Below are positions 33,791 to 42,780 of a DNA stretch of 64,000 bases, piece by piece. The notes below the pieces were generated by a model. The model was not told where the DNA came from and ran no database searches. It saw only the letters and a list, made by a program, of their open reading frames with translations. A program made the position numbers and the translations under genes. The stretch is taken from NCBI GenBank assembly GCA_017620525.1, contig JAGAUY010000045.1, positions 89,587 through 153,586 of the forward strand. Direction: 5' to 3'. Source of the stretch: Oscillospiraceae bacterium (lineage in GTDB: Bacteria; Bacillota; Clostridia; Oscillospirales; Oscillospiraceae). Position 1 is the stretch's first letter, and the number at the start of each line of letters is the position of its first letter.

Positions 33791-34827
33791 AACGAATAGT
33801 AATGCTGTTTTTCATGATCCTGCTGACGACGATTCCTGTGTCTGCCATCGAATTGGAGGCACCGGTGGTTCCGTCTTCCGGCCGGGATCTGATGCCATCT
33901 GAGCATGAAAGCTTTACGGAAGGTTTGCTGGAAGTTCTCACAGATGCACTGGGTTACCTCCAGCCGGATCTGAAGGAGGCTTCGGGAATCTGTTTTTGCA
34001 CGATTGCAGCTGTTATGATTGTGGCTGTTCTGCAAAGTTTCCATGGGATGAGCGGGAATGTTACGGATTTGGCGGGAAGCATCCTTGTAGCAACGCTTCT
34101 GCTGCGTTCTACCAATTCACTGATCCATCTTGGAATGCAGACAGTTGGAGAAATCAGTGAATATGGAAAGCTGCTACTGCCGGTGATGACCACTGCAATG
34201 GCAGCACAGGGGGGCGTCACAGCTGCGTCTGCACTGTATGCCGGGACGGCATTCTTTGATGCGGTGCTGACGAGCCTCATCTCGAAGATTCTGACACCTA
34301 TGGTGTATCTGTTCCTTTCACTGGCGGCTGCATGCAGTGCGGTTGGTGAAGAGATGCTGATAAAAGTTAAGGATGCGGTAAAGTGGGCAATGACTTGGAC
34401 GCTGAAGATCATTTTATATGTGTTCACGGGTTATATCAGTATTACGGGAGTTGTCAGCGGAACAACGGACGCGGCTGCATTGAAGGCAGCGAAGCTGACC
34501 ATATCCGGTGTTGTACCCGTGGTTGGTGGGATACTGTCTGATGCGTCGGAAGCGGTGCTGGTTAGTGCAGGTACGGTGAAAAATGCAATGGGAGTGTATG
34601 GATTGCTGGCCGTGGTCTCTGTTTGGCTGGGTCCGTTTATCAGGATCGGCGCTCACTATCTGATGATTAAACTGACAGCAGGCGTGTGCGGTATTATTGG
34701 AAGTAAGCGTCTGAGCGGATTGATTCGGGATTTTGCGGGAGCGATGGGTTTCGTTCTGGCTATGACCGGTGCGGTATGTTTGATGCTGATGGTCAGTACA
34801 GTGTGCTATATGAAGGGAATGGTGTAG
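33787..34827 (+). CDS. spoIIIAE: Stage III sporulation protein SpoIIIAE
   Basis: A 346-residue polytopic membrane protein, the largest of the operon. A signal-like N-terminal helix is followed by an external segment and about seven further membrane helices. Typical stretches are EISEYGKLLLPVMTTAMAAQ and VPVVGGILSDASEAVL. It forms the membrane core of the feeding-tube channel with SpoIIIAC and AD. It overlaps AD by 4 nt, and its TAG shares a base with the GTG of spoIIIAF. Confidence 0.95.
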   Translation: MKRIVMLFFMILLTTIPVSAIELEAPVVPSSGRDLMPSEHESFTEGLLEVLTDALGYLQPDLKEASGICFCTIAAVMIVAVLQSFHGMSGNVTDLAGSILVATLLLRSTNSLIHLGMQTVGEISEYGKLLLPVMTTAMAAQGGVTAASALYAGTAFFDAVLTSLISKILTPMVYLFLSLAAACSAVGEEMLIKVKDAVKWAMTWTLKIILYVFTGYISITGVVSGTTDAAALKAAKLTISGVVPVVGGILSDASEAVLVSAGTVKNAMGVYGLLAVVSVWLGPFIRIGAHYLMIKLTAGVCGIIGSKRLSGLIRDFAGAMGFVLAMTGAVCLMLMVSTVCYMKGMV

Positions 34828-35303
34828 TGGAGCAGCTGAGAACGTATGTCATCGGCATCACAGCAGCTGGATTGATCGCAGGGATTCTGCTTGGCATCGT
34901 CAGATCGAAAGATACTTCAGGCACTCTTCTTCGCGTAGTTGTCGGGATGTTTCTGACATTTACTGTGATCCGCCCAATTGTAAATCTCAATATAGGAGAT
35001 ATCAATTCCAATTTGACATCTTTTTCACAGGAAGCCGGCGAATCAGCAGCTGATGGAGAAATCCTTGCAAGGGATTTTTACTGCTCGTACATAAAATCTG
35101 AAACGCAGGCATATATCTTGGACAAAGCGGAAGATTATGGCGCGGATCTTACCGTTGAGATATGTTTGGATGATTCGGAATCCGCAGTACCGGTCGGTGT
35201 GCAGATCAGAGGTTCTGTTTCGCCCTATGCAAAGACCGCACTCGGCAGAATTATGGAACGGGATCTGGGGATCCTGAAGGAGAATCAAGTATGGATCGAC
35301 TAG
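34827..35303 (+). CDS. spoIIIAF: Stage III sporulation protein SpoIIIAF
   Basis: A 158-residue protein with two N-terminal membrane helices (about 6-24 and 33-52) and an external domain of about 90 residues that in this family has a ring-building fold. The start was taken as the GTG overlapping the spoIIIAE stop, because the longer frame upstream lies wholly inside spoIIIAE. Its end overlaps spoIIIAG by 13 nt. Confidence 0.92.
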   Translation: MEQLRTYVIGITAAGLIAGILLGIVRSKDTSGTLLRVVVGMFLTFTVIRPIVNLNIGDINSNLTSFSQEAGESAADGEILARDFYCSYIKSETQAYILDKAEDYGADLTVEICLDDSESAVPVGVQIRGSVSPYAKTALGRIMERDLGILKENQVWID

Positions 35304-35788
35304 TCATCCGTGAGAAAGCAGCAGATGTGTTTCAAAAGTACAAATATGTGTTGCTGATCCTGTTGTTGGGGTTTATCCTGATGGTTATTCCGGAGCCGAA
35401 GGGGCAGACGCAGGCGGAGCCGGAACCTGAAACCGAAAAACAGGATGCGGCGGCGCAGCTGGAACAGATCCTCTGCAGGATCGATGGTGTCGGGAATGTG
35501 AAGGTGATGCTGACCGAAGCGACAGGCAGCCAGACCCTGTACCAGATGGATGAGGACCAGTCTTCGTCAGAAGATTCTGATTCATGGCGCAGCGATACGG
35601 TGATCATAACGGATGCGAACCGTGCACAGACCGGTCTTGTGCGCCAGATTAATCCGCCGACCTATCTGGGTGCAATCGTAGTCTGCCAAGGTGCGGACCG
35701 TGCCGCGGTGCGTCTAGCGGTCGTGGAGGCGGTATCGGACGTCACCGGTCTCGGTGCCGACCGAATTTCTGTATTGAAAATGAAATGA
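35291..35788 (+). CDS. spoIIIAG: Stage III sporulation protein SpoIIIAG
   Basis: A 165-residue protein: one membrane helix at about 17-33, a linker rich in Glu, Pro and Gln, then a ring-building domain (LEQILCRIDGVGNVKVMLTEA, quoted up to 20 residues as EQILCRIDGVGNVKVMLTEA; later YLGAIVVCQGA). In Bacillus it forms a large ring in the intermembrane space. The start overlaps spoIIIAF, and the last bases come 14 nt before spoIIIAH. Confidence 0.93.
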   Translation: MDRLVIREKAADVFQKYKYVLLILLLGFILMVIPEPKGQTQAEPEPETEKQDAAAQLEQILCRIDGVGNVKVMLTEATGSQTLYQMDEDQSSSEDSDSWRSDTVIITDANRAQTGLVRQINPPTYLGAIVVCQGADRAAVRLAVVEAVSDVTGLGADRISVLKMK

Positions 35789-35802
35789 TTGGAGGCATTT
35801 TT

Positions 35803-36360
35803 ATGAAAACTTGGAAGAAAAATCTGGTGGCTGCGGCTGTATTGGTAACGGTATGTACAGGAATTTATCTGAACTGGCTGTATGCTGAGCAGAGCACCGC
35901 AGCGGATCTGACGGATATGCTGGACGCAGAAAAGGTGATGAATGATGATACATTGGTATTTGCTGGTGAGGCGGAGATCCTTGCAGGAGGTGAGCAGGCT
36001 ATCACTACCGCTTCCGATTACTTTGCTGCAGTCCGCCTTTCGCGGCAGGAAGCGCGGGACAGCGCTGTGAATCTTCTCCAGGAAGCCATGGCATACAGTG
36101 ATCAGACCAAGGCGGAAGAGTCCTCGGTGCAACTGGAGGAAATTGTGCAGACTGCGCTGTCTGAAGCCCAGATTGAGAGTCTTGTGATTGCGAAGGGATA
36201 TACGGATTGCGTTGCATACATGACCAACGAAGGGATTTCCGTTGCTGTTGCATCGCCGGAAGGCGGATTGCAGGAAGCGGATGTGGCAGTGATTGCGGAT
36301 ATTGTGATGTCTCAGTCGGATTATACGATGCGAGATATCCGGGTTGTGGAAGTACAATAA
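35803..36360 (+). CDS. spoIIIAH: Stage III sporulation protein SpoIIIAH
   Basis: A 185-residue protein with one N-terminal membrane helix (about 7-26), an external linker and a C-terminal YscJ/FliF-like ring domain (about 85-185; QIESLVIAKGYTDCVAY, VAVIADIVMSQ). It pairs across the septal space with forespore SpoIIQ in Bacillus. The start ATG at 35803 follows TTGGAGG; an upstream in-frame ATG overlaps spoIIIAG and lacks a site. A terminator closes the operon. Confidence 0.94.
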   Translation: MKTWKKNLVAAAVLVTVCTGIYLNWLYAEQSTAADLTDMLDAEKVMNDDTLVFAGEAEILAGGEQAITTASDYFAAVRLSRQEARDSAVNLLQEAMAYSDQTKAEESSVQLEEIVQTALSEAQIESLVIAKGYTDCVAYMTNEGISVAVASPEGGLQEADVAVIADIVMSQSDYTMRDIRVVEVQ

Positions 36361-36367
36361 TCATGAT

Positions 36368-36397
36368 ATCCCCGGACCATCGTCCGGGGATGTTTTT
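36368..36397 (+). terminator. Terminator of the spoIIIA operon
   Basis: The stem ATCCCCGGAC / GTCCGGGGAT with a CATC loop, then GTTTTTG. Confidence 0.88.
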
Positions 36398-36488
36398 GCG
36401 CTGATACGCAATGTGACTGCCTTGACATGAAACATCCGGGTGCGATATACTGTAGGAATCATATAGACTGGAAAGTGTGGGAAATACC

Positions 36489-37868
36489 ATGGTCAGAACC
36501 AATGCGAAAACGGATCTTTTTGAAACAATACCGATTCCCAGAGCAGTTGCGCAGCTGTCCATACCAGTAGTTATCAGTTCTCTGGTGTCGATCATTTATA
36601 ATCTTGCGGATACCTTTTTTGTGGGAATGCTGAATGATCCCATCGAAAATGCAGCGGTTACACTGGTGTATCCTGTGATGCTTGCGTTTAACGCAGTCAA
36701 CAATTTGTTCGGAATCGGAACATCCAGCATGATGAGCCGCAGTCTGGGCAGGGGAGATCATGAAATGGTGCGACGGTGTTCGGTATTTGGATTCTATGGA
36801 GCATTGGTCAGCGGCATCGTATTTTCCCTGATGTGTTCGGTTTTTCACAATCCGCTGCTGACGCTGCTTGGGGCAGATTCTTCTACGGCAGATGCTACCA
36901 TGAGATATATGCTCTGGACGGTTTGTCTGGGGGCAATGCCCTCAATTCTGAATGTGGTCCAGGGTTATATGGTGCGCAGTGAAGGGGCGTCAGTTCATGC
37001 CAGCATCGGCACCATGAGCGGATGTATTCTGAATATCATCCTGGATCCCTTCTTCATTTTGCCTTGGGGCCTGAATATGGGGGCAGCGGGTGCCGGATTG
37101 GCAACATTCATTTCCAATTGTGGATCATGCCTGTATTTTCTGATTTTGGCCATAGTGAAGCGCGATCAGACTTTTGTATGCATGGACATCAGAAAGCTGA
37201 AAGATGTGAGTGCTGAAGTAGTGAAAGGTATTTTTGGAGTTGGAATCCCGGCATCCATCCAGAACCTTTTGAACGTGGTGGGATCAACAATCCTGAACAA
37301 TTTCACATCAGATTTCGGTGCTTCTGCTGTTGCAGCTATGGGTATCAGCAACAAACTGCATATGGTTCCGATGCAGGTCGTGCTGGGTTTTTCCCAGGGA
37401 ATCATGCCGCTTGTAAGCTACAACTATGCCAGCGGAAACCGCAGACGGATGAAAGAAACGATCCTGTTTGCGCTGGGGATCATAATTCCTGCTATGCTGA
37501 CAGTAACTGCGTGTTACTGGCTGGGAGCACCGGCTCTGATTCGGCTTTTCATCAGGAATGCAGATATCATCTTCTATGGAACGCAATTTCTTCGGGGGAT
37601 GTGTCTGAGTATGACTTTTTTGTGCGTCGATTTTCTGACGGTGGGAGTATTTCAGTCCTTGGGTATGGGAAAATTTGCTCTGCTGTTCGCACTCCTGCGC
37701 AAAATCATACTGGAGATCCCGCTGCTGTTTGTGCTGAATTGGATGTTTCCGCTGTATGGAATTCCATATGCGCAGGTCGCAGCTGAGATAATTCTTTCCC
37801 TGATTGCAGTATTCATGCTTCGCCGGATCTTTCGGCTGGATGGTTCGACGGAACCAGGAATTAAATAA
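36489..37868 (+). CDS. MATE family efflux transporter
   Basis: A 459-residue transporter with about 12 membrane helices in two homologous halves. The opening TDLFETIPIPRAVAQLSIPVV and the NLADTFFVG motif in helix 1 are characteristic of the MepA-like bacterial branch. Such pumps export cationic drugs or metabolites in exchange for Na+ or H+. The start may be the ATG at 36489 or a GTG four codons earlier; neither has a strong ribosome binding site. It replaces the accBC genes that follow spoIIIAH in Bacillus. Confidence 0.93.
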   Translation: MVRTNAKTDLFETIPIPRAVAQLSIPVVISSLVSIIYNLADTFFVGMLNDPIENAAVTLVYPVMLAFNAVNNLFGIGTSSMMSRSLGRGDHEMVRRCSVFGFYGALVSGIVFSLMCSVFHNPLLTLLGADSSTADATMRYMLWTVCLGAMPSILNVVQGYMVRSEGASVHASIGTMSGCILNIILDPFFILPWGLNMGAAGAGLATFISNCGSCLYFLILAIVKRDQTFVCMDIRKLKDVSAEVVKGIFGVGIPASIQNLLNVVGSTILNNFTSDFGASAVAAMGISNKLHMVPMQVVLGFSQGIMPLVSYNYASGNRRRMKETILFALGIIIPAMLTVTACYWLGAPALIRLFIRNADIIFYGTQFLRGMCLSMTFLCVDFLTVGVFQSLGMGKFALLFALLRKIILEIPLLFVLNWMFPLYGIPYAQVAAEIILSLIAVFMLRRIFRLDGSTEPGIK

Positions 37869-37884
37869 ATGCGCAGATTTTCTA

Positions 37885-37912
37885 TTGTATTTTTTGGGAT
37901 TTGTGGTACAAT
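37885..37912 (+). promoter_or_regulatory. Promoter of the asp23-nusB operon
   Basis: TTGTAT (37885-37890), a 16-nt spacer and TACAAT (37907-37912), 54 nt before the Asp23 gene. Confidence 0.6.
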
Positions 37913-37966
37913 AAGAAAAAGTATGTCGTGCATTCAGCACGATAAAGAATTCAGGAGGTATTCCCC

Positions 37967-38323
37967 ATGGCTGAATATAAGCAGTACATTACCCAGGTCC
38001 AGGAAAATGGTAATGTGATGATTTCTGAGGATGTTGTTTCCACAATTGTGACCCATGCTGTCGCGGAAGTTGAAGGTGTCGCAGCACTAACCACCAAGTC
38101 TGGTGCTGATCTGATCGGCAAGAACTGGGGCAAGGGCATGAAGATCGTTATCAACGAGGACAATAGCCTGATGATCGACTGCAATGTGACTATTAAGTAC
38201 GGTCATAGTGTTGTCGATGTTGCCAAGTCTGTTCAGCAGACTGTTACCGGCGCTGTCGAGTCCATGACCGGTGTCAAGGTCAATGTTGTTAATGTTAACG
38301 TCTGCGGCATTGCCCGCCAGTAA
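37967..38323 (+). CDS. Asp23/Gls24 family envelope stress protein
   Basis: A 118-residue member of the Asp23 family (Bacillus YqhY). The family features are ISEDVVSTIVTHAVAEVEGV near residue 20 and the C-terminal VESMTGVKVNVVNVNVCGI. These abundant proteins are associated with the membrane and envelope homeostasis; YqhY is linked to fatty acid synthesis control. It starts at ATG behind AGGAGG and is followed 11 nt later by nusB, as in Bacillus. Confidence 0.94.
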   Translation: MAEYKQYITQVQENGNVMISEDVVSTIVTHAVAEVEGVAALTTKSGADLIGKNWGKGMKIVINEDNSLMIDCNVTIKYGHSVVDVAKSVQQTVTGAVESMTGVKVNVVNVNVCGIARQ

Positions 38324-38334
38324 GGACGGCGCGT

Positions 38335-38826
38335 ATGACAAGAGCCAATGCCAGAGAACTGGCTGTACATCTGATCTACGGCCGGGAATTTACCGGTGAG
38401 GAGCCTGAAGCTGTGGTGTCTACCCGGCTCAATAAGGATTACTATAAGCAGCTTTCCACTGAAAATGATGTTTATGCTGAGCGTCCCAGCCGCGCACAGC
38501 TGGCATATCTGGATACCGTGGTTGCCGGTGTTGCCAACAGGGAGGAGGATCTGGATGCACAGATCCAGAAGTATTCCATCGGTTGGGATATCAGCCGCAT
38601 TTCCAGGTTGACCCGCAGCGTGATGCAGCTGGCCATGTATGAGATTCTGTATGTCGAGGATGTTCCCACCGGTGTCGCCATTTCTGAGGCAGTCCGCATT
38701 GCCAAGAAGTATGATGGTGAAGAGACCGGCTCCTTCGTCAATGGTATTCTGGGTGCGTTTGCCCGCGCTTTGAACGCCCCCAAGGCAGTGGAAGCCGTCG
38801 CCGATGCGGTCGCAGAGGAAGTCTGA
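38335..38826 (+). CDS. nusB: Transcription antitermination factor NusB
   Basis: A 163-residue all-helical protein that binds boxA RNA with NusE during rRNA transcription. The family elements are TRANARELAVHLIYG at the start, ISRLTRSVMQLAMYEILY, VPTGVAISEAVRIAKKY and FVNGILGAFAR. A 20-residue insert near residues 28-45 makes it slightly longer than average. Its stop overlaps the next start by one base. Confidence 0.95.
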   Translation: MTRANARELAVHLIYGREFTGEEPEAVVSTRLNKDYYKQLSTENDVYAERPSRAQLAYLDTVVAGVANREEDLDAQIQKYSIGWDISRISRLTRSVMQLAMYEILYVEDVPTGVAISEAVRIAKKYDGEETGSFVNGILGAFARALNAPKAVEAVADAVAEEV

Positions 38827-39749
38827 TGAGCGTAATCGGCATAGATACCAGCAATTATACTACCTCCATTGCCTGCTTTGATGGCGTGGGTGGAATGAAT
38901 TGCTCCAAGCTGCTCCCTGTGAAGGAGGGAGAACTTGGCCTACGCCAGTCTGACGCAGTCTTTGCCCATATCAAGAGCCTGCCGGAGCTATCCGGCAGGC
39001 TGTTTGATCATATGGACGTCGGAACGATCACCGCTGTTGGCGTCAGTACCAGACCCAGAGCTGTGGAGGGCAGCTATATGCCCTGTTTTATGGTTGGTTA
39101 CACTCACGCGAAACTCCTTTCTGATGCACTGAAGGTTCCTCTGGTGGAAGTATCCCATCAGCAGGGCCATGTTGCGGCATCGCTGTGGAGCGCAGAACAT
39201 CTGGAATTGATGGATCAGCCGCACCTGGCCTGGCATTTGTCCGGCGGTACGACGGAGCTGCTTCTGGTGGAGCCTGATGGCAAAAATGTAAAATGCACGA
39301 AGATCGGCGGTACATCTGATATTTCCGCAGGTCAGCTGATCGACAGGACAGGACAGCTTCTGGGGTTGCCATTCCCATCTGGAAAGCACATTGATGCGCT
39401 GAGTGCGGATGCGGTCATGAAGGAAACATTTAGGGTGAAATGCCCGGCTATGGAGTTTTCGCTGTCCGGTGTTCAGAACAAGGTGCAGCAGTTTCATGAC
39501 AAGTATGCAATTCCTGCGGAGACCGCTGCCTATGCGCTGCGATGTGTGGCAGGCGCTGTCTATCAGGCGACGGAGCATGCACTGAAGCAGTATACGGGGC
39601 TGAGGGTTGTTTTCTCCGGCGGTGTTGCTTCCAATTCCATGCTGCGCAAGCGGATTGCGCCGCTGGATCCAATATTTTCCCAGCCTCAGTATTCGACCGA
39701 TAATGCTATGGGTGTTGCTGTGCTGGCATTCAGAGCTCAGGAGGGATAA
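38826..39749 (+). CDS. TsaD-like (peptidase M22) paralog
   Basis: A 307-residue protein of the Kae1/TsaD/YgjD superfamily. It begins IGIDTSNYTTSIA, has the metal motif HxxxH as SHQQGH (about 117-122), the nucleotide loop LSGGTTEL and a C-terminal FSGGVASNS. True TsaD makes the t6A modification of tRNA; this shorter form lacks some TsaD elements and in Clostridia is usually a second copy next to xseA. Its own function is not established. It is translationally coupled to nusB and ends 2 nt before xseA. Confidence 0.82.
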   Translation: MSVIGIDTSNYTTSIACFDGVGGMNCSKLLPVKEGELGLRQSDAVFAHIKSLPELSGRLFDHMDVGTITAVGVSTRPRAVEGSYMPCFMVGYTHAKLLSDALKVPLVEVSHQQGHVAASLWSAEHLELMDQPHLAWHLSGGTTELLLVEPDGKNVKCTKIGGTSDISAGQLIDRTGQLLGLPFPSGKHIDALSADAVMKETFRVKCPAMEFSLSGVQNKVQQFHDKYAIPAETAAYALRCVAGAVYQATEHALKQYTGLRVVFSGGVASNSMLRKRIAPLDPIFSQPQYSTDNAMGVAVLAFRAQEG

Positions 39750-39751
39750 CC

Positions 39752-40963
39752 ATGGCTCAGCAGGTTCTGTCCATTTCCCAACTGAATGAATACATCCGTG
39801 GCAAGCTGGATCAGGATACCATTCTGAATGGTGTTGCCGTTCGCGGTGAGATCAGCAACTATAAAGTCTATCCTTCCGGTCACCATTATTTTACATTGAA
39901 AGATGAATCATCGGCGCTGAAATGCGTGATGTTCAAGGGAAACGCCATACGACTGCGTTTCCGCCCTGGAAACGGCGTCAAAGTTATCGCCATGGGTAAA
40001 ATCTCTGTTTATCCCCGTGACGGTGTTTATCAGCTCTACTGCACCGCTATGGCTATGGACGGCATCGGTGATCTATATGCCGCGTTTGAGGAGCTGAAGC
40101 AAAAGCTGGCAGCTCAGGGACTGTTTGATCAGTCACACAAGAAACAGTTGCCCAAATATCCCGGAACCATTGGCATTGTCACCAGTTCTGCCGGTGCGGC
40201 CGTTCACGATATGCTCCGGATCCTCCGTAAACGCTATCCTCTGACGCAGGTCCGCCTCTTTCCGGTAAGGGTCCAGGGGTCAGAGGCACCCGGTGAGATA
40301 GCAGCTGCTGTTGCCTATGCCAATTACCATAAACTTGCCGATCTTCTGATTGTGGGCAGAGGCGGTGGCTCTATTGAGGATCTGTGGGCTTTCAATGATG
40401 AGCGTGTTGCATATGCAATCTATAATTCTGAAATCCCGGTGATCTCCGCAGTTGGACATGAACCGGATGTGACCATCGCTGATTTCGTTGCCGATCTCAG
40501 GGCAGCTACACCATCCAATGCGGCGGAACTGTGTGTTCCGGATCAGGATGCTCTGCGTCAAAATCTGGATTCCATGTCTGCTGCAATGACGGCTGCGCTG
40601 AACCGTCAGCTGAAGTCAGCCCGGCAGCATCTGAGTATTCTTTCTGCCAGTCCGGCGCTGCAAAGCCCCACCGGCTATATTGATCAGAAGCGTAGGAATC
40701 TGGAACTGCTTTGCAGCCGGCTTGTTTCTGCCGAAACCAGAGTGGTGGAGCAGAAGAATCAGCGGTTTATTGCGATGACATCCAAATTGGATGCCATGAG
40801 TCCCCTGAAGGTGCTGACCCGCGGTTATGCGCTGGTACGTACCGGAGATGGTGAGGTCCTGACTTCTGTCCGGCAGGTAGCGTCCGGAGATCATATTGTA
40901 GTTTCTCTCAGCGATGGCAGCTTGACTGCCACTGTTAACGATCAAAAGGAGAATGCCGAATGA
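39752..40963 (+). CDS. xseA: Exodeoxyribonuclease VII large subunit
   Basis: A 403-residue nuclease subunit. It has an N-terminal OB fold (SISQLNEYIRGKLD, GEISNYKVYPSGHHYFTLKD) and the catalytic domain with GTIGIVTSSAGAAVHDML, GRGGGSIEDLWAFND and SAVGHEPDVTIADFVADLRA. A coiled-coil of about 80 residues and a short C-terminal domain (LTRGYALV) follow. With XseB it degrades single-stranded DNA to oligonucleotides. Its stop overlaps xseB by 4 nt. Confidence 0.97.
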   Translation: MAQQVLSISQLNEYIRGKLDQDTILNGVAVRGEISNYKVYPSGHHYFTLKDESSALKCVMFKGNAIRLRFRPGNGVKVIAMGKISVYPRDGVYQLYCTAMAMDGIGDLYAAFEELKQKLAAQGLFDQSHKKQLPKYPGTIGIVTSSAGAAVHDMLRILRKRYPLTQVRLFPVRVQGSEAPGEIAAAVAYANYHKLADLLIVGRGGGSIEDLWAFNDERVAYAIYNSEIPVISAVGHEPDVTIADFVADLRAATPSNAAELCVPDQDALRQNLDSMSAAMTAALNRQLKSARQHLSILSASPALQSPTGYIDQKRRNLELLCSRLVSAETRVVEQKNQRFIAMTSKLDAMSPLKVLTRGYALVRTGDGEVLTSVRQVASGDHIVVSLSDGSLTATVNDQKENAE

Positions 40964-41190
40964 ATCAACAAAACAAGACATTCGAAGAATCCATGAGTCG
41001 TTTGGAGCAGATTGTTCGCGCCATGGAGCAGGGCAATGTGCCGTTGGAAGAGTCTTTGAAGCTGTTCCAGGAAGGTACGGAACTGGTTCGCAGCTGCGGC
41101 AAACTCCTGGATGAGGCACAGCTGCAGATCCGTAAGGTGATGACCGCAGCAGACGGCAGTCCGGTAATGGAGGGATTTGAAGATGAGTGA
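40960..41190 (+). CDS. xseB: Exodeoxyribonuclease VII small subunit
   Basis: A 76-residue helical hairpin protein with the family core FEESMSRLEQIVRAMEQGN and PLEESLKLFQEG. It binds the coiled-coil of XseA. It starts within the xseA stop (ATGA overlap) and overlaps ispA by 8 nt. Confidence 0.96.
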   Translation: MNQQNKTFEESMSRLEQIVRAMEQGNVPLEESLKLFQEGTELVRSCGKLLDEAQLQIRKVMTAADGSPVMEGFEDE

Positions 41191-42061
41191 TCTGAACACC
41201 CGCAGTGGGGAATATAAGACTCATATTGAGCAGTATCTGAAGGATTTTTATGCTCCATTCCATGGAGAGCCTCAGAAGCTGCTGTACGACGCGATGGAAT
41301 ACAGTTTGCTTGCTGGTGGAAAGCGGCTGCGTCCGATTTTTGTGTTTGATTTCTGCCGGATGTGTGGAGGAGACTGGAAAAAAGCGGCGCCTTTTGCCGC
41401 TGCCGTGGAAATGATCCATACCTACAGTCTGATCCATGACGATCTGCCCGCGATGGATAACGATGACTATCGCCGCGGGCGTCTGACAAATCATAAGGTC
41501 TTCGGCGAACCCATGGCTATTCTGGCAGGTGATGCATTGCTGACGGATGCCTTTGCGGCGGCAACGATGACGGAACTGGCGAATCCTGCCAATATGGGTT
41601 TTGCAGTGGCGCTGCTGGCAGAATGTGCTGGTTCGCTCGGTATGGTTGGCGGTCAGGTGCTGGATATTCTCAGCGAAAGCCGCGACCTGACTGAGAAAGA
41701 AGTCATTGATATCCAGTCCCGGAAGACCGGACGGCTGATTAATGCCTCTTGTGTTCTGGGTGTAATTGCTGCGGGCGGCAGTGGTGAACAGATTGAAGCA
41801 GCTGCCAAATTTGCTGGATGTCTGGGTCTGGCGTTCCAGATCCGCGATGATATGCTGGATGTTATCGGTACGCAGGAAGAGATGGGTAAAGGTGTCGGCA
41901 CAGATGAGAAGAAGAACACCTTTGTCAAGCTTTATGGTCTTGAGAAGTGCGAAGAGCTGGTTCAGAAATACACGGCAATGGCAATTGACGCTCTTGGTTC
42001 CTTCGAGGATACTGAGTATATGGTCAATCTTGCCAGGAGTCTGACCGAGCGTAGAGTGTAA
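41183..42061 (+). CDS. ispA: Farnesyl diphosphate synthase (polyprenyl synthetase)
   Basis: A 292-residue prenyltransferase that condenses isopentenyl diphosphate with allylic diphosphates. The first aspartate motif is DDLPAMDND (about 82-90), followed by RRGRLTNHKVFG; the second is DDMLD (about 225). GGKRLRP and the KTGRLI element complete the set. It starts at the ATG at 41183, eight bases after GGAGGG. The xseA-xseB-ispA order is the Bacillus one, but dxs does not follow. Confidence 0.95.
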   Translation: MSDLNTRSGEYKTHIEQYLKDFYAPFHGEPQKLLYDAMEYSLLAGGKRLRPIFVFDFCRMCGGDWKKAAPFAAAVEMIHTYSLIHDDLPAMDNDDYRRGRLTNHKVFGEPMAILAGDALLTDAFAAATMTELANPANMGFAVALLAECAGSLGMVGGQVLDILSESRDLTEKEVIDIQSRKTGRLINASCVLGVIAAGGSGEQIEAAAKFAGCLGLAFQIRDDMLDVIGTQEEMGKGVGTDEKKNTFVKLYGLEKCEELVQKYTAMAIDALGSFEDTEYMVNLARSLTERRV

Positions 42062-42062
42062 C

Positions 42063-42740
42063 GTGGATCGGGAAGAGTTGATTGCAAGGTTGTTTGACCT
42101 TCAGGACGCAGAATACCGTGAGTTTCAACGGAAACTGATTCCCAATATTGATCCGGATACCATTATCGGTGTTCGGACGCCGGAACTTCGCCGGCTGGCA
42201 GAGTTGATGGGGGATTGTGCGTGGTTTATGGAATCTTTGCCCCATCATTACTTTGAGGAGTATCAGGTTCACAGTTTCCTCCTTGGCGGCGGCCGTGACT
42301 TTGAGAAGACCATATCCCAGGTTGATACATTTCTGCCATGGGTGAATAATTGGGCCACCTGCGACCAGTTGAGCCCCAGGGTATTCAGAAAACACCGGGA
42401 GAAATTATTGCCTCACATCAGGTGCTGGCTGAAGTCGGTGCATCCTTATACGGTGCGTTTTGCCATAGAGATGCTCATGGTGCATTACTTGGACGATGAC
42501 TTTGCTCCGGAATATCCGCAGATGGTTGCTTCAGTTGTATCGGAAGAATATTATGTCCGTATGATGCAGGCATGGTATTTTGCGACGGCTCTTGCAAAAC
42601 AGTATCAGGCGGTTCTGCCGTATATCACCGAGCAATGTCTGGAAAAATGGACCCATAATAAGGCCATACAGAAAGCAGTTGAAAGCAATCGGATTACTCC
42701 GGGGCGGAAGGCGTTTTTGAAACAATTCCGAATGAAATAA
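42063..42740 (+). CDS. AlkD-like DNA alkylation repair protein
   Basis: A 225-residue protein of the DNA alkylation repair (HEAT-like ALK) family. It has the opening DAEYREFQRKLIPNIDPDTIIGVRTPELRR, of which RKLIPNIDPDTIIGVRTPEL is the most typical part, then WVNNWATCDQLSP and a helical repeat body. These glycosylases remove bulky or positively charged alkyl bases, or bind such DNA. It starts at GTG one base after the ispA stop and ends the operon at a terminator. Confidence 0.9.
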   Translation: MDREELIARLFDLQDAEYREFQRKLIPNIDPDTIIGVRTPELRRLAELMGDCAWFMESLPHHYFEEYQVHSFLLGGGRDFEKTISQVDTFLPWVNNWATCDQLSPRVFRKHREKLLPHIRCWLKSVHPYTVRFAIEMLMVHYLDDDFAPEYPQMVASVVSEEYYVRMMQAWYFATALAKQYQAVLPYITEQCLEKWTHNKAIQKAVESNRITPGRKAFLKQFRMK

Positions 42741-42745
42741 TATGT

Positions 42746-42780
42746 ATGCCCCTGACCGTCACAGGTCAGGGGCATTTCTT
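42746..42780. terminator. Convergent terminator
   Basis: A 12-bp stem ATGCCCCTGACC / GGTCAGGGGCAT with a 6-nt loop and TTCTTA. It separates the + strand operon from the minus-strand M20 gene. Confidence 0.82.
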
